Below are positions 32,876-43,457 of a stretch of 64,000 nucleotides of DNA, in pieces. Under the pieces are notes generated by a model. The model had not been told where the DNA came from, did no database searches, and worked only from the letters and a program-made list of their open reading frames with translations. The translations under genes were made by a program, and so were the position numbers. The first letter of the stretch is position 1, and every line of letters begins with the position of its first letter. This stretch comes from Pyrenopolyporus hunteri (lineage: Eukaryota > Ascomycota > Sordariomycetes > Xylariales > Hypoxylaceae): contig CADCXC010000037.1 of NCBI GenBank assembly GCA_902806595.1, forward strand, positions 248,001 to 312,000. Reading direction: 5' to 3'.

Positions 32876-33849
32876 GATAGATGCCCTAGTATCTTAGCGG
32901 CTGCTGCAGGGGGGTTATATATCATGCCTAGGTACCACCCCCTACAGCCCCTAGTCATAGGTACCGTTTTAGCACCGAGCACCTACACGCAATGGCCAAT
33001 TAAGGGTAAAAGAACGAAGAGACCAGTAACTTGAAGAGGAAGGAACAGACGAAAAAAAAAAAGAAAAAGGAAGATCATAGACCTCGGTCAAATCCAAATT
33101 GGCAAAAGCGAGGCCTAACAAGAAAGCAAACCTTTCAAAAAAATTTTCTCGAGCGGAAAACCCCGTATTACCTAGGTACATACCTAAGTCATAACCTCTA
33201 AGCTCCCTCGAGCTGTTCACACCCCACATTAGATAAAAATCGGTGTCAGAGTCGGCTAGGGTCGTATCGGTTTGTATTGGCAAAGCTTGAATCGCCAAGC
33301 GACGCTTCACCCGCGCTTTTCGCACCGTTACAGCACAGCGATCCCCCATGTCCAGACCCTGTCCATCTTCCTCATTAGTGAACCCAATGAACCCAGTGAG
33401 CCCCCCATCCTTCTGTAAGTTGGGACTGCCGGCGACTTGAGCGGCCAGGCTAAAAGTACGAAGGGCTGCCAGAGTCGAGCATTCGATTTCTCTCATTTAT
33501 CGAACCATCCTGCCGGCTGATCAGAGCTGATCCCATGCGCATTGGTTTCTGCTCCGCGGTTAACTTATTGTAGCTACACCCAATTCCTTAGCATAGCTCC
33601 AAGCTTCAGATAAGTGCGAGCTGAATCTCGTCTGGGCTCACATACCGAACACTAGCCGGAGCTGGAAGGAAATACCTTCCCACTGGATGTTCGAGACCTC
33701 TTTCGGTTGGCCGTGATCGGCGGTTCATTATCGAAGCAGCCCGCCCATCGTGTTTGTCAAGCATTAAATCTTAAAGTACCGATTTACTTACCTGGGTACC
33801 TACATTATACCCGTATCCAAATCCCCCTAGGCCTGTGCCCCACTCGAGG

Positions 33850-33858
33850 TTATCTGAT
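33850..33858 (-). promoter_or_regulatory. ATCAGATAA iron-GATA repressor site (minus strand)
   Basis: The plus strand reads TTATCTGAT, a perfect reverse match to ATCWGATAA. It lies about 125 bp upstream of the ftr1 ATG, one helical turn and a half from the next copy at 33864. Tandem sites are common in promoters controlled by iron GATA factors. Confidence 0.7.
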
Positions 33859-33863
33859 CGCAT

Positions 33864-33872
33864 TTATCAGAT
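33864..33872 (-). promoter_or_regulatory. ATCTGATAA iron-GATA repressor site (minus strand)
   Basis: The plus strand reads TTATCAGAT, a second perfect reverse match 14 bp from the first. A further AGATAA core follows at 33877-33882 on the plus strand. The cluster is about 100-130 bp from the ftr1 start codon, a typical operator position. Confidence 0.7.
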
Positions 33873-33979
33873 CAGCAGATAATTAGCCAAGTCCCTACGT
33901 AGGGCAAGACCGACTAATCCCCCCCAAACTTCATATCGAACAAAGTCGGCAACATCATATCGTCACTTTCTCCTCCAAG

Positions 33980-35221
33980 ATGGCGGGGAATACCGTCTTC
34001 GCAGTCCCGGTGTTTCTCGTCGTCTTTCGAGAGACGTTGGAAACCGTCATCATCGTTTCTGTCTTGTTAGCTTTCCTCAAACAGACCCTCGACGGCCCCA
34101 ATCGGGACGAGAGAGTATACAAGTCTCTCGTCAGGCAGGTAAGATCTCTACGTTCCGCATTTAATCATAATGTTAGATGTAGATGATAACCCTTCAATCC
34201 CTAGGTATGGCTTGGAGTTGGGCTAGGCTTCTTTCTCTGCCTTGTCGTCGCCGGCGGCTTGATCGGCGCTTTTTACACACTGGACAAGAATAGTTGGGAG
34301 ACAAAAGAGTACAACTACGAAGGAGCTTTCGCTCTTGTTGCATCAATCATTATCAGTATTGTCGGCGTGGCTCTTCTTCGCGTTGGAAAAATGCAAGAGA
34401 AGTGGCGAGTCAAGCTGGCTAAAGCTCTCGAGGCCCCGTTGATGACAGGCGGAAACCGGATAGGTATAGTAAAGCGCTTCGTTGAGAAGTACGCTATGTT
34501 CGTCCTCCCGTTCATTACCGTCCTAAGGGAGGGCATCGAGGCAATTGTCTTCGTCGCTGGCGTTTCTTTTTCTGCGCCGGCGACTTCCGTTCCGCTTCCT
34601 GTAGTCGTTGGGCTAGCAGCCGGGTCCATCGTGGGATACATCCTATACAAGTGAGTTCGGCCGTATGATCGTAACCCGTGAATATATCACTAACTCGTAC
34701 CAGAGGAGGAGCTGGTGCCAAGTTGCAGTATTTCCTGATAGCTTCCACATGCCTGCTGTACCTAGTCGGCGCCGGCCTATTCTCACGCTCTATCTGGTAC
34801 TTCGAAAACCAGCAGTGGAATAATGTCATCGGCGGGGATGCCGCCGAATTGGGAGATGGGCCAGGCTCCTATGATATCGATAAAAGCGTATGGCACGTTA
34901 ACGTATGTAACGACCTGCCTTTGCGGCCTTCCATTTATTAATTCTGTGTTATAGTGCTGCAGCCCAGAATTGAACGGCGGCGAGGGTGGCTGGGGAATCT
35001 TCAACGCCATTCTCGGGTGGACCAACTCGGCAACATACGGCTCAGTCATCTCTTATAATCTCTATTGGATCGCTGTTATGGCCTCATTCGGCGTTATGCG
35101 ATATCGCGAAGTCAAGGGCCATTTGCCGTTCCTAAAAGCTAAGGGAAGCTCCGGCGATCCGGCCGCTCACGCCAACGGAGCTGAAGAGGCGGGCAACGGG
35201 TCTGGCCAAATAAAGGCCTAG
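33980..35221 (+). CDS. ftr1: high-affinity plasma-membrane iron permease
   Basis: Four exons: 33980-34138, 34205-34650, 34704-34902 and 34955-35221, encoding 356 aa. Two REXXE iron-binding motifs are present: RETLE in the first helix (about 18-22) and REGIE in the fourth (TVLREGIEAIVFVAG). Seven hydrophobic segments fit the OFeT family. The segment WHVNCCSPELNGGEGGW between the last helices matches the conserved Ftr1 extracellular region. The permease works in a complex with the Fet3 ferroxidase, which is encoded divergently at 31838. The C-terminal tail is short and Gly/Ala-rich. The tandem GATA sites just upstream predict repression by iron. A MITE begins 180 bp past the stop codon. Confidence 0.95.
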
Positions 35222-35394
35222 AGGCCGACAGAAATGTTGCAGTGCTCTGATTGAGCTGTTACTAGCTACCAGGGGGTTCGCCATTCATATTTAGGAGGTA
35301 AATATCAAAGGTTCCTGTTTATAATAAGGTGGGAAGTAACAAAGCGGATATCCATAGATATTAAGGAAGAAGTTTAATGTGAGATTTGTACGTG

Positions 35395-35402
35395 AGCATC
35401 GA
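35395..35402 (+). repeat. 8-bp target-site duplication, left copy
   Basis: AGCATCGA directly precedes the left end of the inverted-repeat element. The identical octamer follows the right end at 35991-35998. Confidence 0.75.
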
Positions 35403-35408
35403 CGGTGG

Positions 35409-35540
35409 GCCATTTGACCCAAACCGCCAAACCGCCAAAACTCATGGTTTCATGATCCCATTACACAGTTGGCCCGCACTATGCGCTATACTGTATTTTT
35501 CCAGCGCTAAGTCTACTATAATTACAGCGCACTTAGCGCT
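35409..35540 (+). repeat. left terminal inverted repeat of the MITE
   Basis: Pairs with 35870-35986 in inverted orientation. Similarity is nearly perfect over the AAACCGCCAAACCGCC and ACTATGCGCTATACTGTATTTTT parts. It is looser between them and inward (CGCTAAG...ACTATAATTA...GCACTT). Confidence 0.78.
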
Positions 35541-35869
35541 CTACTATAGTACCTTCGTATATAATATTTCTATATCTTAGGTAGTTACTGTATGTATATA
35601 CTGTATTACGCTGTAAGGACCACTATAATTACAGGGCCTTTAGGCTTAATCGCCCTATTATAGATATATCGTTTATAGTGTTTATAGCGCTTGAGGTCGC
35701 TGTCGTTTAGCGGTACGGCGTAAATTCTAAGTATATTATCCGCGTGCGTAAAGTTTACGAAAGTGCGCTGTAATTTAGTAGTTATAGAGCGCTGGAAGTT
35801 TTAAACTTAGTAAAGTATAAGAATATATTATAATTAGTCAAATTGGTTTGGTGTAACAATGCGCTGAAT

Positions 35870-35986
35870 GCCCTAAAGTGCCCTATAATTATAGTGGCCT
35901 TAGCGGTCAAAAATACAGTATAGCGCATAGTGCGGACCTACTGTGCATGGGTTTTGGCGGTTTGGCGGTTTCGGGCATTTGGACCA
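35870..35986 (-). repeat. right terminal inverted repeat of the MITE
   Basis: The reverse complement of the left repeat. The left copy carries about 15 extra bases in the CATGG...CCCGCAC part, so one arm has a small insertion or deletion. Confidence 0.78.
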
Positions 35987-35990
35987 GGGT

Positions 35991-35998
35991 AGCATCGA
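35991..35998 (+). repeat. 8-bp target-site duplication, right copy
   Basis: AGCATCGA, identical to 35395-35402. Adjacent bases on each side differ (G...C on the left, T...A on the right), so the duplication is exactly 8 bp. Confidence 0.75.
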
Positions 35999-36055
35999 AG
36001 ACTCGTGCTCGGGTTAATACTGTAAATTATTGGGCTAGCTAGCGTCCCCATATTT

Positions 36056-36093
36056 AGGTAGGTACCTAGGTAGGTACCTAGGTAGGTACCTAG
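36056..36093. repeat. tandem palindromic repeat, unit AGGTAGGTACCT
   Basis: Slightly more than three head-to-tail copies of a 12-bp unit that contains GGTACC and CCTAGG palindromes. It is the densest local cluster of the motif scattered across all intergenic regions of the window. Confidence 0.85.
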
Positions 36094-36427
36094 CCAAGCA
36101 GTCAGATCTTGGCGGCGTGTTGAACGTCACTCCCTCGCCCCAGGCTGCAGACCCTTACCTCATATGCCAAGAGCTTCAGCTTCTCTACCTTCAACTATCA
36201 TCAACAGACACTAGCGTATAGTTCTAAAAAGTGAAGTATATAAAACTTCATTAAGTCTTAAGCGTTATAATTCCCATTTGCAATAATATTTATGGAAACA
36301 TAGACCTTATCTAGTCGCCTTACCCGAGTAGTACCGAACGCTCAAGATTAACGACGAGCCCCGGAACTGATGATCACCCCAGATCTTGGCAGCTTCAGGG
36401 TATTGCCTCACACGGGAGACAAGCCAC

Positions 36428-38013
36428 ATGGACGACGACCCAAGTCATACTCTAGACAGCAATGCGCCGGGTCAAGGCTCCGCGGGGGGCCTTCCTGAAG
36501 TTATCGATATTGTCAAAGATGGAGATTTGGTTCTAGATGTGACTTTCGAGAACTCTAGGGACACTATCCGGTCTGCACGGGCTGCCCAAGCGAAACTAGC
36601 AAACCGAGACTCACAACCCGCCCCGAAGAAGAGAGTCCGTTTAGCCTTCCGTGTTAGCCTCAAAGTTCTCAAGAGCCAGTCCAAGTACTTTGAGAAGCTC
36701 CTCACGGACAGCCGTTTCAAAGAGGCGAAGGACGTCACGGACGCCTTCGCCGCGCTGTCGCTGAGGAATATCAAGCCCGAAGCCGCTGAAGCTAAGGAGC
36801 TCCCCTGGATCAAGATCCAAGATGACGATCAAGCCACGCACTACGCGCACCGCGAAGATGCGCTGGCCGATCTGCTGCGGATACTCCACGGCACGGAAGT
36901 AGCCACAAAGCAGGTTACGATGTCTTTCGTAACCACGCTGGCGGTCCTAGCCGATCGCTTCGACTGCACCAGCGCCGTGTCGAAGTACCTCGCCGCTGGC
37001 CTGAAGTTTAAGTGGCCTGTGACGAACCGTAAGCCCATCAGGGACGAGCCGTCCGTAATGAGCCGTCAGAACGAAGATATCTTGCGCCAGAAGATCCTGG
37101 TGTCGTGGCTATTAAATCAGCCCGCCAGATTCCAGGCTGCGACGAAGGAAATCATTATGAACGGTTCTTGTCGGTGGAGCCCATTCGCAGAAGACGATGA
37201 AACCTCAGACGCGACGTGGTGGTACCTACAAGATGGCCTCGAGCGTAAGTACTTTGCCTACCTTCCTACCTTACCTTATAAGATGATCTCCCCCTTATAT
37301 CTGCCACCTATATTATTTCAACCGTACTAACCCCCCGCTCAGAAGAACTGCAATACCGACGCCAGTGCATCCTCAACACCATCGCCTCCGTGCAGCGGCA
37401 CTTCCTCACGCTGTACACCTCGCGCGCGCGCCAATGCAAGCTCGGGTACGACTCGAGCGCGGCGTGCGACTCGTACCAGCTGGGGGAGATGTTCAAGTTC
37501 CTGGCGAACAAGAACCTGCTCTTCCCCGTGGACTTCTCGCCGGGCTCGCTCGACGCCATCGCCGACACCTCGCTGCTGCAGGTCGACGGGGTGCTCGCCG
37601 CCCTGCGCCAGTGCCCCGCCTACCAGATCGACAAGAACCACACCAACTGCGGCCTGCGCACGCGCCTCCTGCCCATCCTCGACTTCATCCAGGGCCTGCT
37701 GTCCGCCAACTCGATCCCCGTCGCCCGCGGCTCCTGGAAGAGCAATCGCGCGGCCGCGGCTTGGATGCCGCCCGAGGCCGAGGCGCAGCACCACCAGCAG
37801 GGAAGGAAAGGTGCGCCGCCGCCGCCGCCGGAGGCTCGCCCGTTCCGCTTCACGAGGTCCCTGGCTGGCGACCAGAGGTTGCGGTTCGAGAACGCGATGG
37901 GCGCGGACAAGTTCGCGAGGGAGGTGTTCACGGCGACGAGCTGGGATTGGACGGCCGAGGACCAGGAGCAGGGGCGAACGACGTCTATCAGCTTCAAGTG
38001 GAGCTTGAAATAG
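36428..38013 (+). CDS. BTB/POZ-like domain protein, function unknown
   Basis: Exons 36428-37244 and 37343-38013 (donor GTAAGT, acceptor CTCAG, phase 1) give 495 aa. The N-terminal part (about 25-180) resembles fungal BTB-like proteins: DGDLVLDVTFEN, then VRLAFRVSLKVLKSQSKYFEKLL, where a strand-helix pair places a 'stored' residue set. A helical region follows (VTTLAVLADRFDCTSAVSKYL). The C-terminal half has LNTIASVQRHFLTLYTSRAR and a conserved-looking Cys/Trp-rich end. Such proteins are often annotated in Sordariomycetes as BTB transcription-factor-like, but no DNA-binding domain is visible. A Pro/Gly/Gln-rich linker lies at about 430-455. GC content rises sharply in exon 2. The start at 36428 (MDDDPSH) is the first ATG. 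Confidence 0.78.
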
Positions 38014-38842
38014 GCGGCGGTATGTTGGGCTCAGCTAGGCGGTTGGGTTGATATACTTATAAGTGTTCATCCCTTGGTACGAGGTGATGATCGTAAGTTT
38101 GTGCGAGAGAACTTGGGCTCGAGTTACTCTAAGTTCAAAGGGGCTATATACTTAAAGATGAGGTATCAGAGTGTCTCTACAGAATACTGTTCTTCTATTT
38201 TGGCTAGCATAACTCTAATCGAGCTTTGGCATAGGCCGTAATGGGATTATTTGGAACTACCTATGATTGTAGGTGGATGGCAACCACACATTGTATACCA
38301 TAATATACACCATTTCTAAGTCTCTAGTAGGTGGTCCTAGGGCGCTGCAAAAGGAAAAGGGGTCTTAACACGTCGTAAGAAGGGATCTTGGAATTCATGT
38401 TAACCCAGTAAGATGAAGCTACCAAGAAGCCAAGGGACCCAATGGGCGACAGCAGTCTAGGCATATAATAGATCTATATTCTATGATCTCCAATAGATTG
38501 CTAAGAAACCATTACCCGTCCGCGGGTATGCATATTTTAAGGGACGCATGAATGCTCAAGCAGCCGTGAGACTCGTAGATTCTGGTTGGAGATAAATCGT
38601 TGAGTAGTAGTGGCGTCGTTGATATATATACGCGGCATTCTTCGGTTGCCCGCCCGGCTTGAACTCATCGCTGACTATTCGTACTTATACCCTGATAAGT
38701 GCCCAACCCGACAAGAATAGTGATGAATAATCGATAATCGCCGTCCCGCGATGCAACTCCGTAACGCCGATACGAAACCCGATTCAACAACTTCTCTGAG
38801 CAATTGGCGCAAGAAAGGGAAAAGACAAAAATGCTCGCTCCT
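38014..38842. other. convergent intergenic spacer, no gene seen
   Basis: Between the BTB-like gene (plus) and vps24 (minus). Moderately AT-rich, containing both 3' regions. Nothing else is recognised. Confidence 0.5.
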
Positions 38843-39642
38843 CTAGCTCCTCAGAGCCTCCAGCCTGTTCCTCATCTGGTCCATCATCGCCTCTTGGTCC
38901 TCTTCCTCCTCCTCCAGCTGCGCAGGCTGCTCTTGGGGTTGAGCAGGCAACGGGGCGCTGGGCGTGGCGCCCGCCTTATCCATGCGGCCCTTCAGGATCT
39001 CCCCAAGCACCTTATCGACCTCGCCCTCGGCCTCCTCCTCCTCGTCCTCGAGCATGTCGTCGACGGGCAGGTTCTCGCCCACCATCTCCTCGATGACGCC
39101 GGCCTTCATGAGCTCGAGGGAGAGCTCGTTCATGGTCTGGGCTAGCTGGGGTAGGCGGATGAGGGTGTTGACGTCCTTCATAATGCCGACGCTGGCGCGG
39201 ATGCTGCCCTCGATCTTGCGCACGGCGAAGGCCTCGTTGACCTGCATCTGCACGCTGTTCAGCTGCGCCTTGGAGGTGATGAGCCGCGCCGTGTTGCGCC
39301 GCACCCGGATCAGCTCCTTGGCGAAGGTGCGGGCCTCCTGCTGGGCCTGCCTCGCCTGTTGCGGGTTGCGTTGGGCGCGTCGGTCCGCTTGGATGATGAA
39401 GTTCTTGGCTTTCATCTCGGCTTGCTTGGCCTGGGAGATGTCGCGATCGAGCTTTCGGATGTTGGATCGTATTAGGGCGTTACATTTTCGCATCTATCTC
39501 GGTTCGAGGACGGGCCGGCGGCGTAAGTCAAAAAGTCGAAGGCTTTCCCTGGGCAGCCCCCTCAGAGGACGGATAGGGGTAGTAGCTTGCTTACCTGAGC
39601 ATTGGGGTCTGGCTTGACGAAGAGCGCCTTAAAACCCTCCAT
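38843..39642 (-). CDS. vps24: ESCRT-III subunit Vps24 / CHMP3
   Basis: Exons 39642-39595 (MEGFKALFVKPDPNAQ) and 39493-38843 encode 232 aa in the SNF7 family. The protein has a basic N-terminal helical hairpin (RKCNALIRSNIRKLDRDI, then KAKNFIIQADRRAQRNP). The text LNSVQMQVNEAFAVRKIEGS follows, then the inhibitory acidic C-terminal half (DDMLEDEEEEAEGEVDKVLGEI). It ends in a MIM1-like helix (MMDQMRNRLEALRS) that binds Vps4-type MIT domains. It acts on endosomal membranes in cargo sorting and scission. The alternative is Vps2/CHMP2, but the first-exon text and the ELSLELMKAGVIEEM block fit Vps24/CHMP3 better. The intron (39594-39494) has a GTAAGC donor. Confidence 0.9.
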
Positions 39643-41207
39643 CTTGGGAGGAGTATCGGAAGAGGCGGTCTAGATTGGAAAAGTCCCGACGAAGCTCGAC
39701 AAGACGGCTCTTGCCGAGGGTACTGTAGGGTGGGATCCAGCAGAAGCAATCCAGGGGAAGGGAATGTGTTAGGTACGGTTTCTGATAGAGGAGTGGTGGT
39801 GGTGGAACTGATAGACGGAGGACGGATTATGTTATGCAGGTTCACGATCTAATGACGTTGGTCCAGGCCGAACAGGGGGTGGGGGGAAAAGAAGGGTGCG
39901 GCTTCAGGAACAGCCTAACCCCGCTAAGTGCCATGCTTAGGCCCAGTACCCAGCCCAGTACCCAGCACAGTGCGTCGAAGCCCCCATTACCCCAACTCTG
40001 CTTACGTAACAGAGACTAACCTGCCGTTCTTCCACCATGCCACGGATATGTACCTAGGGTACTATGGTAGGCACGCCCACGCTCTGTGTAAGCTACCTAC
40101 ATGTATTTTACATAAGAGGCAAATATGACATGTCTTGTACCTTATCTGTCTCTCAATCTTTAGTACATACATATATTCTTTAAGCAACTTAGCTTGGCTG
40201 CTTTCGAAGCATCATCGGCAAAAGCAAACATATGTCTTACATAGCTTGAAGCAATTATCGTTAGAGAAAGAATCATGGACGTTCCAGTTTCCCTTGCCGT
40301 GTCTACTACATTCTAGTTTGAGTGAGTTGCCTTCACTTACACGTCCAAATCAGGTAGCCCAACTTTATGGACGAATGCAACTTTAATTATTATCCATGCA
40401 GATGAATCCAGAACTTGGGGACCCAGGTAAGGCTTCCAAGGCCCTCAGCTTTTATGCAGTCATCTCGGGCTTTGCTTCAGATTCTTTAGCATCGACTGCG
40501 CTGACTCACAGAGTTTAACGGCCGCATATGCTGTTGAAGCTTCATACCTACCTAGGTATTTACCTATATAGGGATCTACAATTGGGTATGGTTATCATGT
40601 CATTCCTGTAGAGACAACATGTGGTAAAGAATATGGCTGGAGACGGGTAAACAGGCTTATTGATTTAGGGGCTCCCCTCTGATTGCCGGGGATACGAATG
40701 AGGTTTCCGTTGAAATTCTGCAGTAGGGTATGTAAGTACCTACCTATAGGCCTTATAAGTTAGGTACCTAGGTAGTCTGTCTGGTATCTGTACGTAGGTA
40801 CGGGCATGTATATAGGTATGTGCAAGTACGTCACACGATCCATACCCAATCAGGTTATCAGTTACAGTGCGAATTCTTCCCCGAAAAGTCTAAACGACCC
40901 CAAGGCAGCTTTCCCTGAACCCCCCAGTTGCAAATCCAGCCCTGCTGCTTCCGCCGCTTTCGTGCGGGTTCGATCTTCGTCGGAGGGGCACCTTCATTAA
41001 GCTCTGGAACAGCCTCATATTTTTGCGATTTTCCATTCCACCGCTTCTCCCTAACTTTTCCCACTACCAATTCCAAATTAAAATCACTTATAGACAACTT
41101 CAACGGTCGCCGATTCAGTGCATTGACGTTTAATTGATATTCTTCAACCTTTATCACCACCACGCACCTACTATACATTCGGATACCAGATACCCATCAT
41201 CGTCAAC
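39643..41207. other. divergent intergenic region, no gene seen
   Basis: A shared upstream region of vps24 (minus) and the p23 gene (plus). It carries a tandem CCCAGTACC near 39940-39965 and clusters of TACCTAGGTA-like palindromes at 40544-40565 and 40733-40800. No exon is supported. Confidence 0.5.
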
Positions 41208-42229
41208 ATGTCGCAGGTTACTCCCGAAGGTAAGTCCGTCTCTTTTTTTTATTTTTTTTTATACGCAGCACCTCTGCATGACATGTATAGCACCAGCATG
41301 CGAGTATACGGCGTAGCATTCGGCAGTCCCAGCATCCAGTCCACTTACATGGTCATTCCCACATATCGAGTAATCCGGAATAACCCTTAGACTAACAATC
41401 CCTTTTCAGTTCTATGGGCTCAGCGCTCTTCCAACGTCGACCCCGAGAAGAACTTCGTCTATCTCACCATTTCCGTCCCTGACGTCCCCAAGGAGAACTT
41501 GAAGCTCGATCTCCAGCCTACATCTCTGACCTTCACTGGCCACTCCGAGACTCTCAAGCGAACATATCACCTAGACCTCACCTTCTACGCCGAAATCGAC
41601 CCCGCAGAGAGCAAGGTACACCATACCGCCCGCAATGTCGAACTTAAGCTGCGCAAGAAGGAGCTTAACGAAGAGTACTGGCCGCGACTCCTCAAGGACT
41701 CCAAGAAGGTTCAGTTCGTGAAGACCGACTTCGACAAGTGGGTCGACCAGGACGAGCAGAACGAGGTTCCCGAGGACGACTTCTCCCAATTTGGTGGCAT
41801 GGGTATGTGAACTCCCTGACTTCCCGTCGGAAGCCCCCCCGATAAAGCGTATAGCTAGGTAGCTTTTTCGTCCTATAAATGTTGTGGCTAACCCTTGTTG
41901 CTTGTACAGGAGGCATGCCAGGTATGGGAGGCATGGGTACGTGACCCCCCGTCCGATCCCTAGTTCTACGGCTGTTGGGACATCTATAATCAAGGTTTAG
42001 AAGAAGTATTGAAAGCTAACATGCAAAATTAGGCGGCGGTGACTTTGGCGGCATTGACTTCTCCAAGCTTGGCGGTGCCGGTATGCCTACCGGAGAGGGC
42101 GAAGAAGACGATTCCGACGACGACGATATGCCCGCCCTCGAGGGCGAGGAAGACGGCAAGGAGGAGGGCAAGGAGGAAGGCAAGGAGGAGGCGAAGGAGG
42201 GTAACGACGCAACCAAGGCACCCGCGTAA
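41208..42229 (+). CDS. sba1: Hsp90 co-chaperone p23 / Sba1
   Basis: Exons 41208-41229, 41410-41802, 41910-41936 and 42033-42229, all phase 1 joins, encode 212 aa. The CS domain occupies about 8-110 (VLWAQRSSNVDPEKNFVYLT, LTFTGHS, YHLDLTFYAEIDP, VELKLRKKELNEEYWPRLLKD). The conserved FDKWVDQDE follows. A Gly/Met-rich linker (GGMGGMPGMGGMG) is partly encoded by a 27-nt micro-exon. The tail is acidic (SDDDDMPALEGEEDGKEEG). p23 binds the closed ATP state of Hsp90 in the cytosol and nucleus. The CT-rich leader and the long first intron (180 bp) are normal for the family. Confidence 0.94.
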
Positions 42230-43457
42230 AATACGCTCGTCAAGTTGCAAAGCGCCAACCTTTCCGCAGTTGCCTCGTACAAGGTCCATTAGTCCTGTTT
42301 GGTCCCGAGTATAGGGCTCAGGTGATAGAGAGGAGAATTGGCAAATGGCAACGGCGGTTCAGGTATGTTTCGGAAGCCGGCGAGCTATTGGCAAGCTAGG
42401 AAGTTAGGTTAGGTAACCCGGCACTTAACGCTAGAATCCGATAATTATATTCCCAAGTAACCAAGCGGCCTCTCCTGCATGACGGCACCGGGGATCTATT
42501 CGAATTCGATAGCCGGCAAGGGTAATGCTGAAGATCGGAACTATCTCCCACATAGCTTGCTCGCGAATATCCCGCTACACAATCCGCTCCGTCCCCACAA
42601 AGTAGCTATTGGTTACGAAAACCCTTCCAGTTCACGGCGAATGTCTCGAAATTCGGCAAGCTGGACAGCCGCAATTCCCCATTCCTTGCATGATTGGCCA
42701 TGACTGAACCCCGGAACCTGTGAGTTTCTGGTCGGTGTGACATTGATGCTCGCCCTCAGTTCTTCACCCCAACCCGGGACGAGATGTCTCATAACACGAT
42801 TGACGGAGCCGGATTCAATATTCACGTATGCTTGTCTCTCTCCGATATGTCGTTCCCTGCTTTATACGATTTCTATTCCCAGCTGCCTCCTGCATCGGTT
42901 ACCCAAAGGCTACTCTATCTTGTCAATATGTAAGGTCTAGTACCACACTCGCCACTCGCATTATGAGCATGTCTTTAGAGATCATGTACTGCACCTTGCC
43001 TGCGAGATTCAGCACCCTATCTAGTCTTAAGTGTTGAAACCCAATCACTTTTATCATATAAAGTTATATATGCCAGTCCAAGAGGGTAGTTCCCTGCTGC
43101 GAGGGGTTGTAGAACAGAACCGATCTACTGGGTCTCTCCTAACCGATCAAACTTTCAAGGAGGCGAAGGAACCGTACGCCCTCCCCTATCATGTACCCGC
43201 GTATAAAAGGAAAGTATGATCCTTAGATGGTCCCCCTATTTCATTCCTCCCCAGAAAACACGCACAAGGAATAAAAACGCACTCATAGATCCCTCTCACC
43301 CGGTACCGCGCTATAGCTACGTCAATAACATCTCATATACAACCTCACCCCCTCCGTCTACGCCTCTTCCATAAGTTTCAGCTGAGGAACGTAACAGCCA
43401 AACCAAACAAGCCAGACGAAAAAGCACAGAAGCGCGGCCAGCAAATACATCGCAGCA
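42230..43457. other. intergenic, no gene seen
   Basis: No convincing exon. Several short open frames (42479-42703, 42737-42940) lack protein-like features. Pyrimidine-rich sequence around 43230-43380 precedes the small hypothetical gene. Confidence 0.45.

Larger units (their letters stand above)
31839..33979. other. shared fet3-ftr1 intergenic (bidirectional promoter) region
   Basis: 2.1 kb between divergent fet3 and ftr1. It contains three perfect iron-GATA sites (32867, 33850, 33864), a CCATCCATCC microsatellite near 32815-32835, TACCTAGGTA-type palindromes (31919, 32930, 33170, 33785), and a poly-A/GA run near 33050-33072. A 175-codon open frame on the minus strand (33496-32969) crosses the poly-A run and is probably not a gene. 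Confidence 0.6.
35403..35990. mobile_element. MITE: 588-bp non-autonomous DNA transposon with long terminal inverted repeats
   Basis: The first and last roughly 135 bases are imperfect inverted copies. The best-kept core is AAACCGCCAAACCGCCAAAA (left 35421-35440, inverted near 35951-35970) followed by CCGCACTATGCGCTATACTG (left 35474-35493, inverted 35914-35933). Identical 8-bp direct repeats AGCATCGA flank the element. No transposase frame fits inside. The interior is AT-rich and holds further copies of an ACTATAATTACAG motif (35514, 35621, inverted near 35885). An 8-bp duplication is typical of hAT-superfamily insertion. The element sits 3' of ftr1. The family name cannot be given without a repeat search. 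Confidence 0.82.
35222..36427. other. intergenic region holding a MITE and a palindromic tandem repeat
   Basis: No gene. It contains the inverted-repeat element 35403-35990 and a 12-bp tandem repeat at 36056-36093. The rest (36100-36427) is the promoter of the BTB-like gene. Confidence 0.6.

Noticed and set aside
32969..33496. 175-codon minus-strand frame between fet3 and ftr1
   Set aside because: It crosses a poly-A/GA run that reads as FFFF/SSSS, contains dispersed palindromes, and has no recognisable domain; it lies in a promoter region.
37365..38051. 228-codon frame on the plus strand, rich in Arg, Ala and Pro
   Set aside because: It is an out-of-frame shadow of exon 2 of the BTB-like gene, caused by high GC content.
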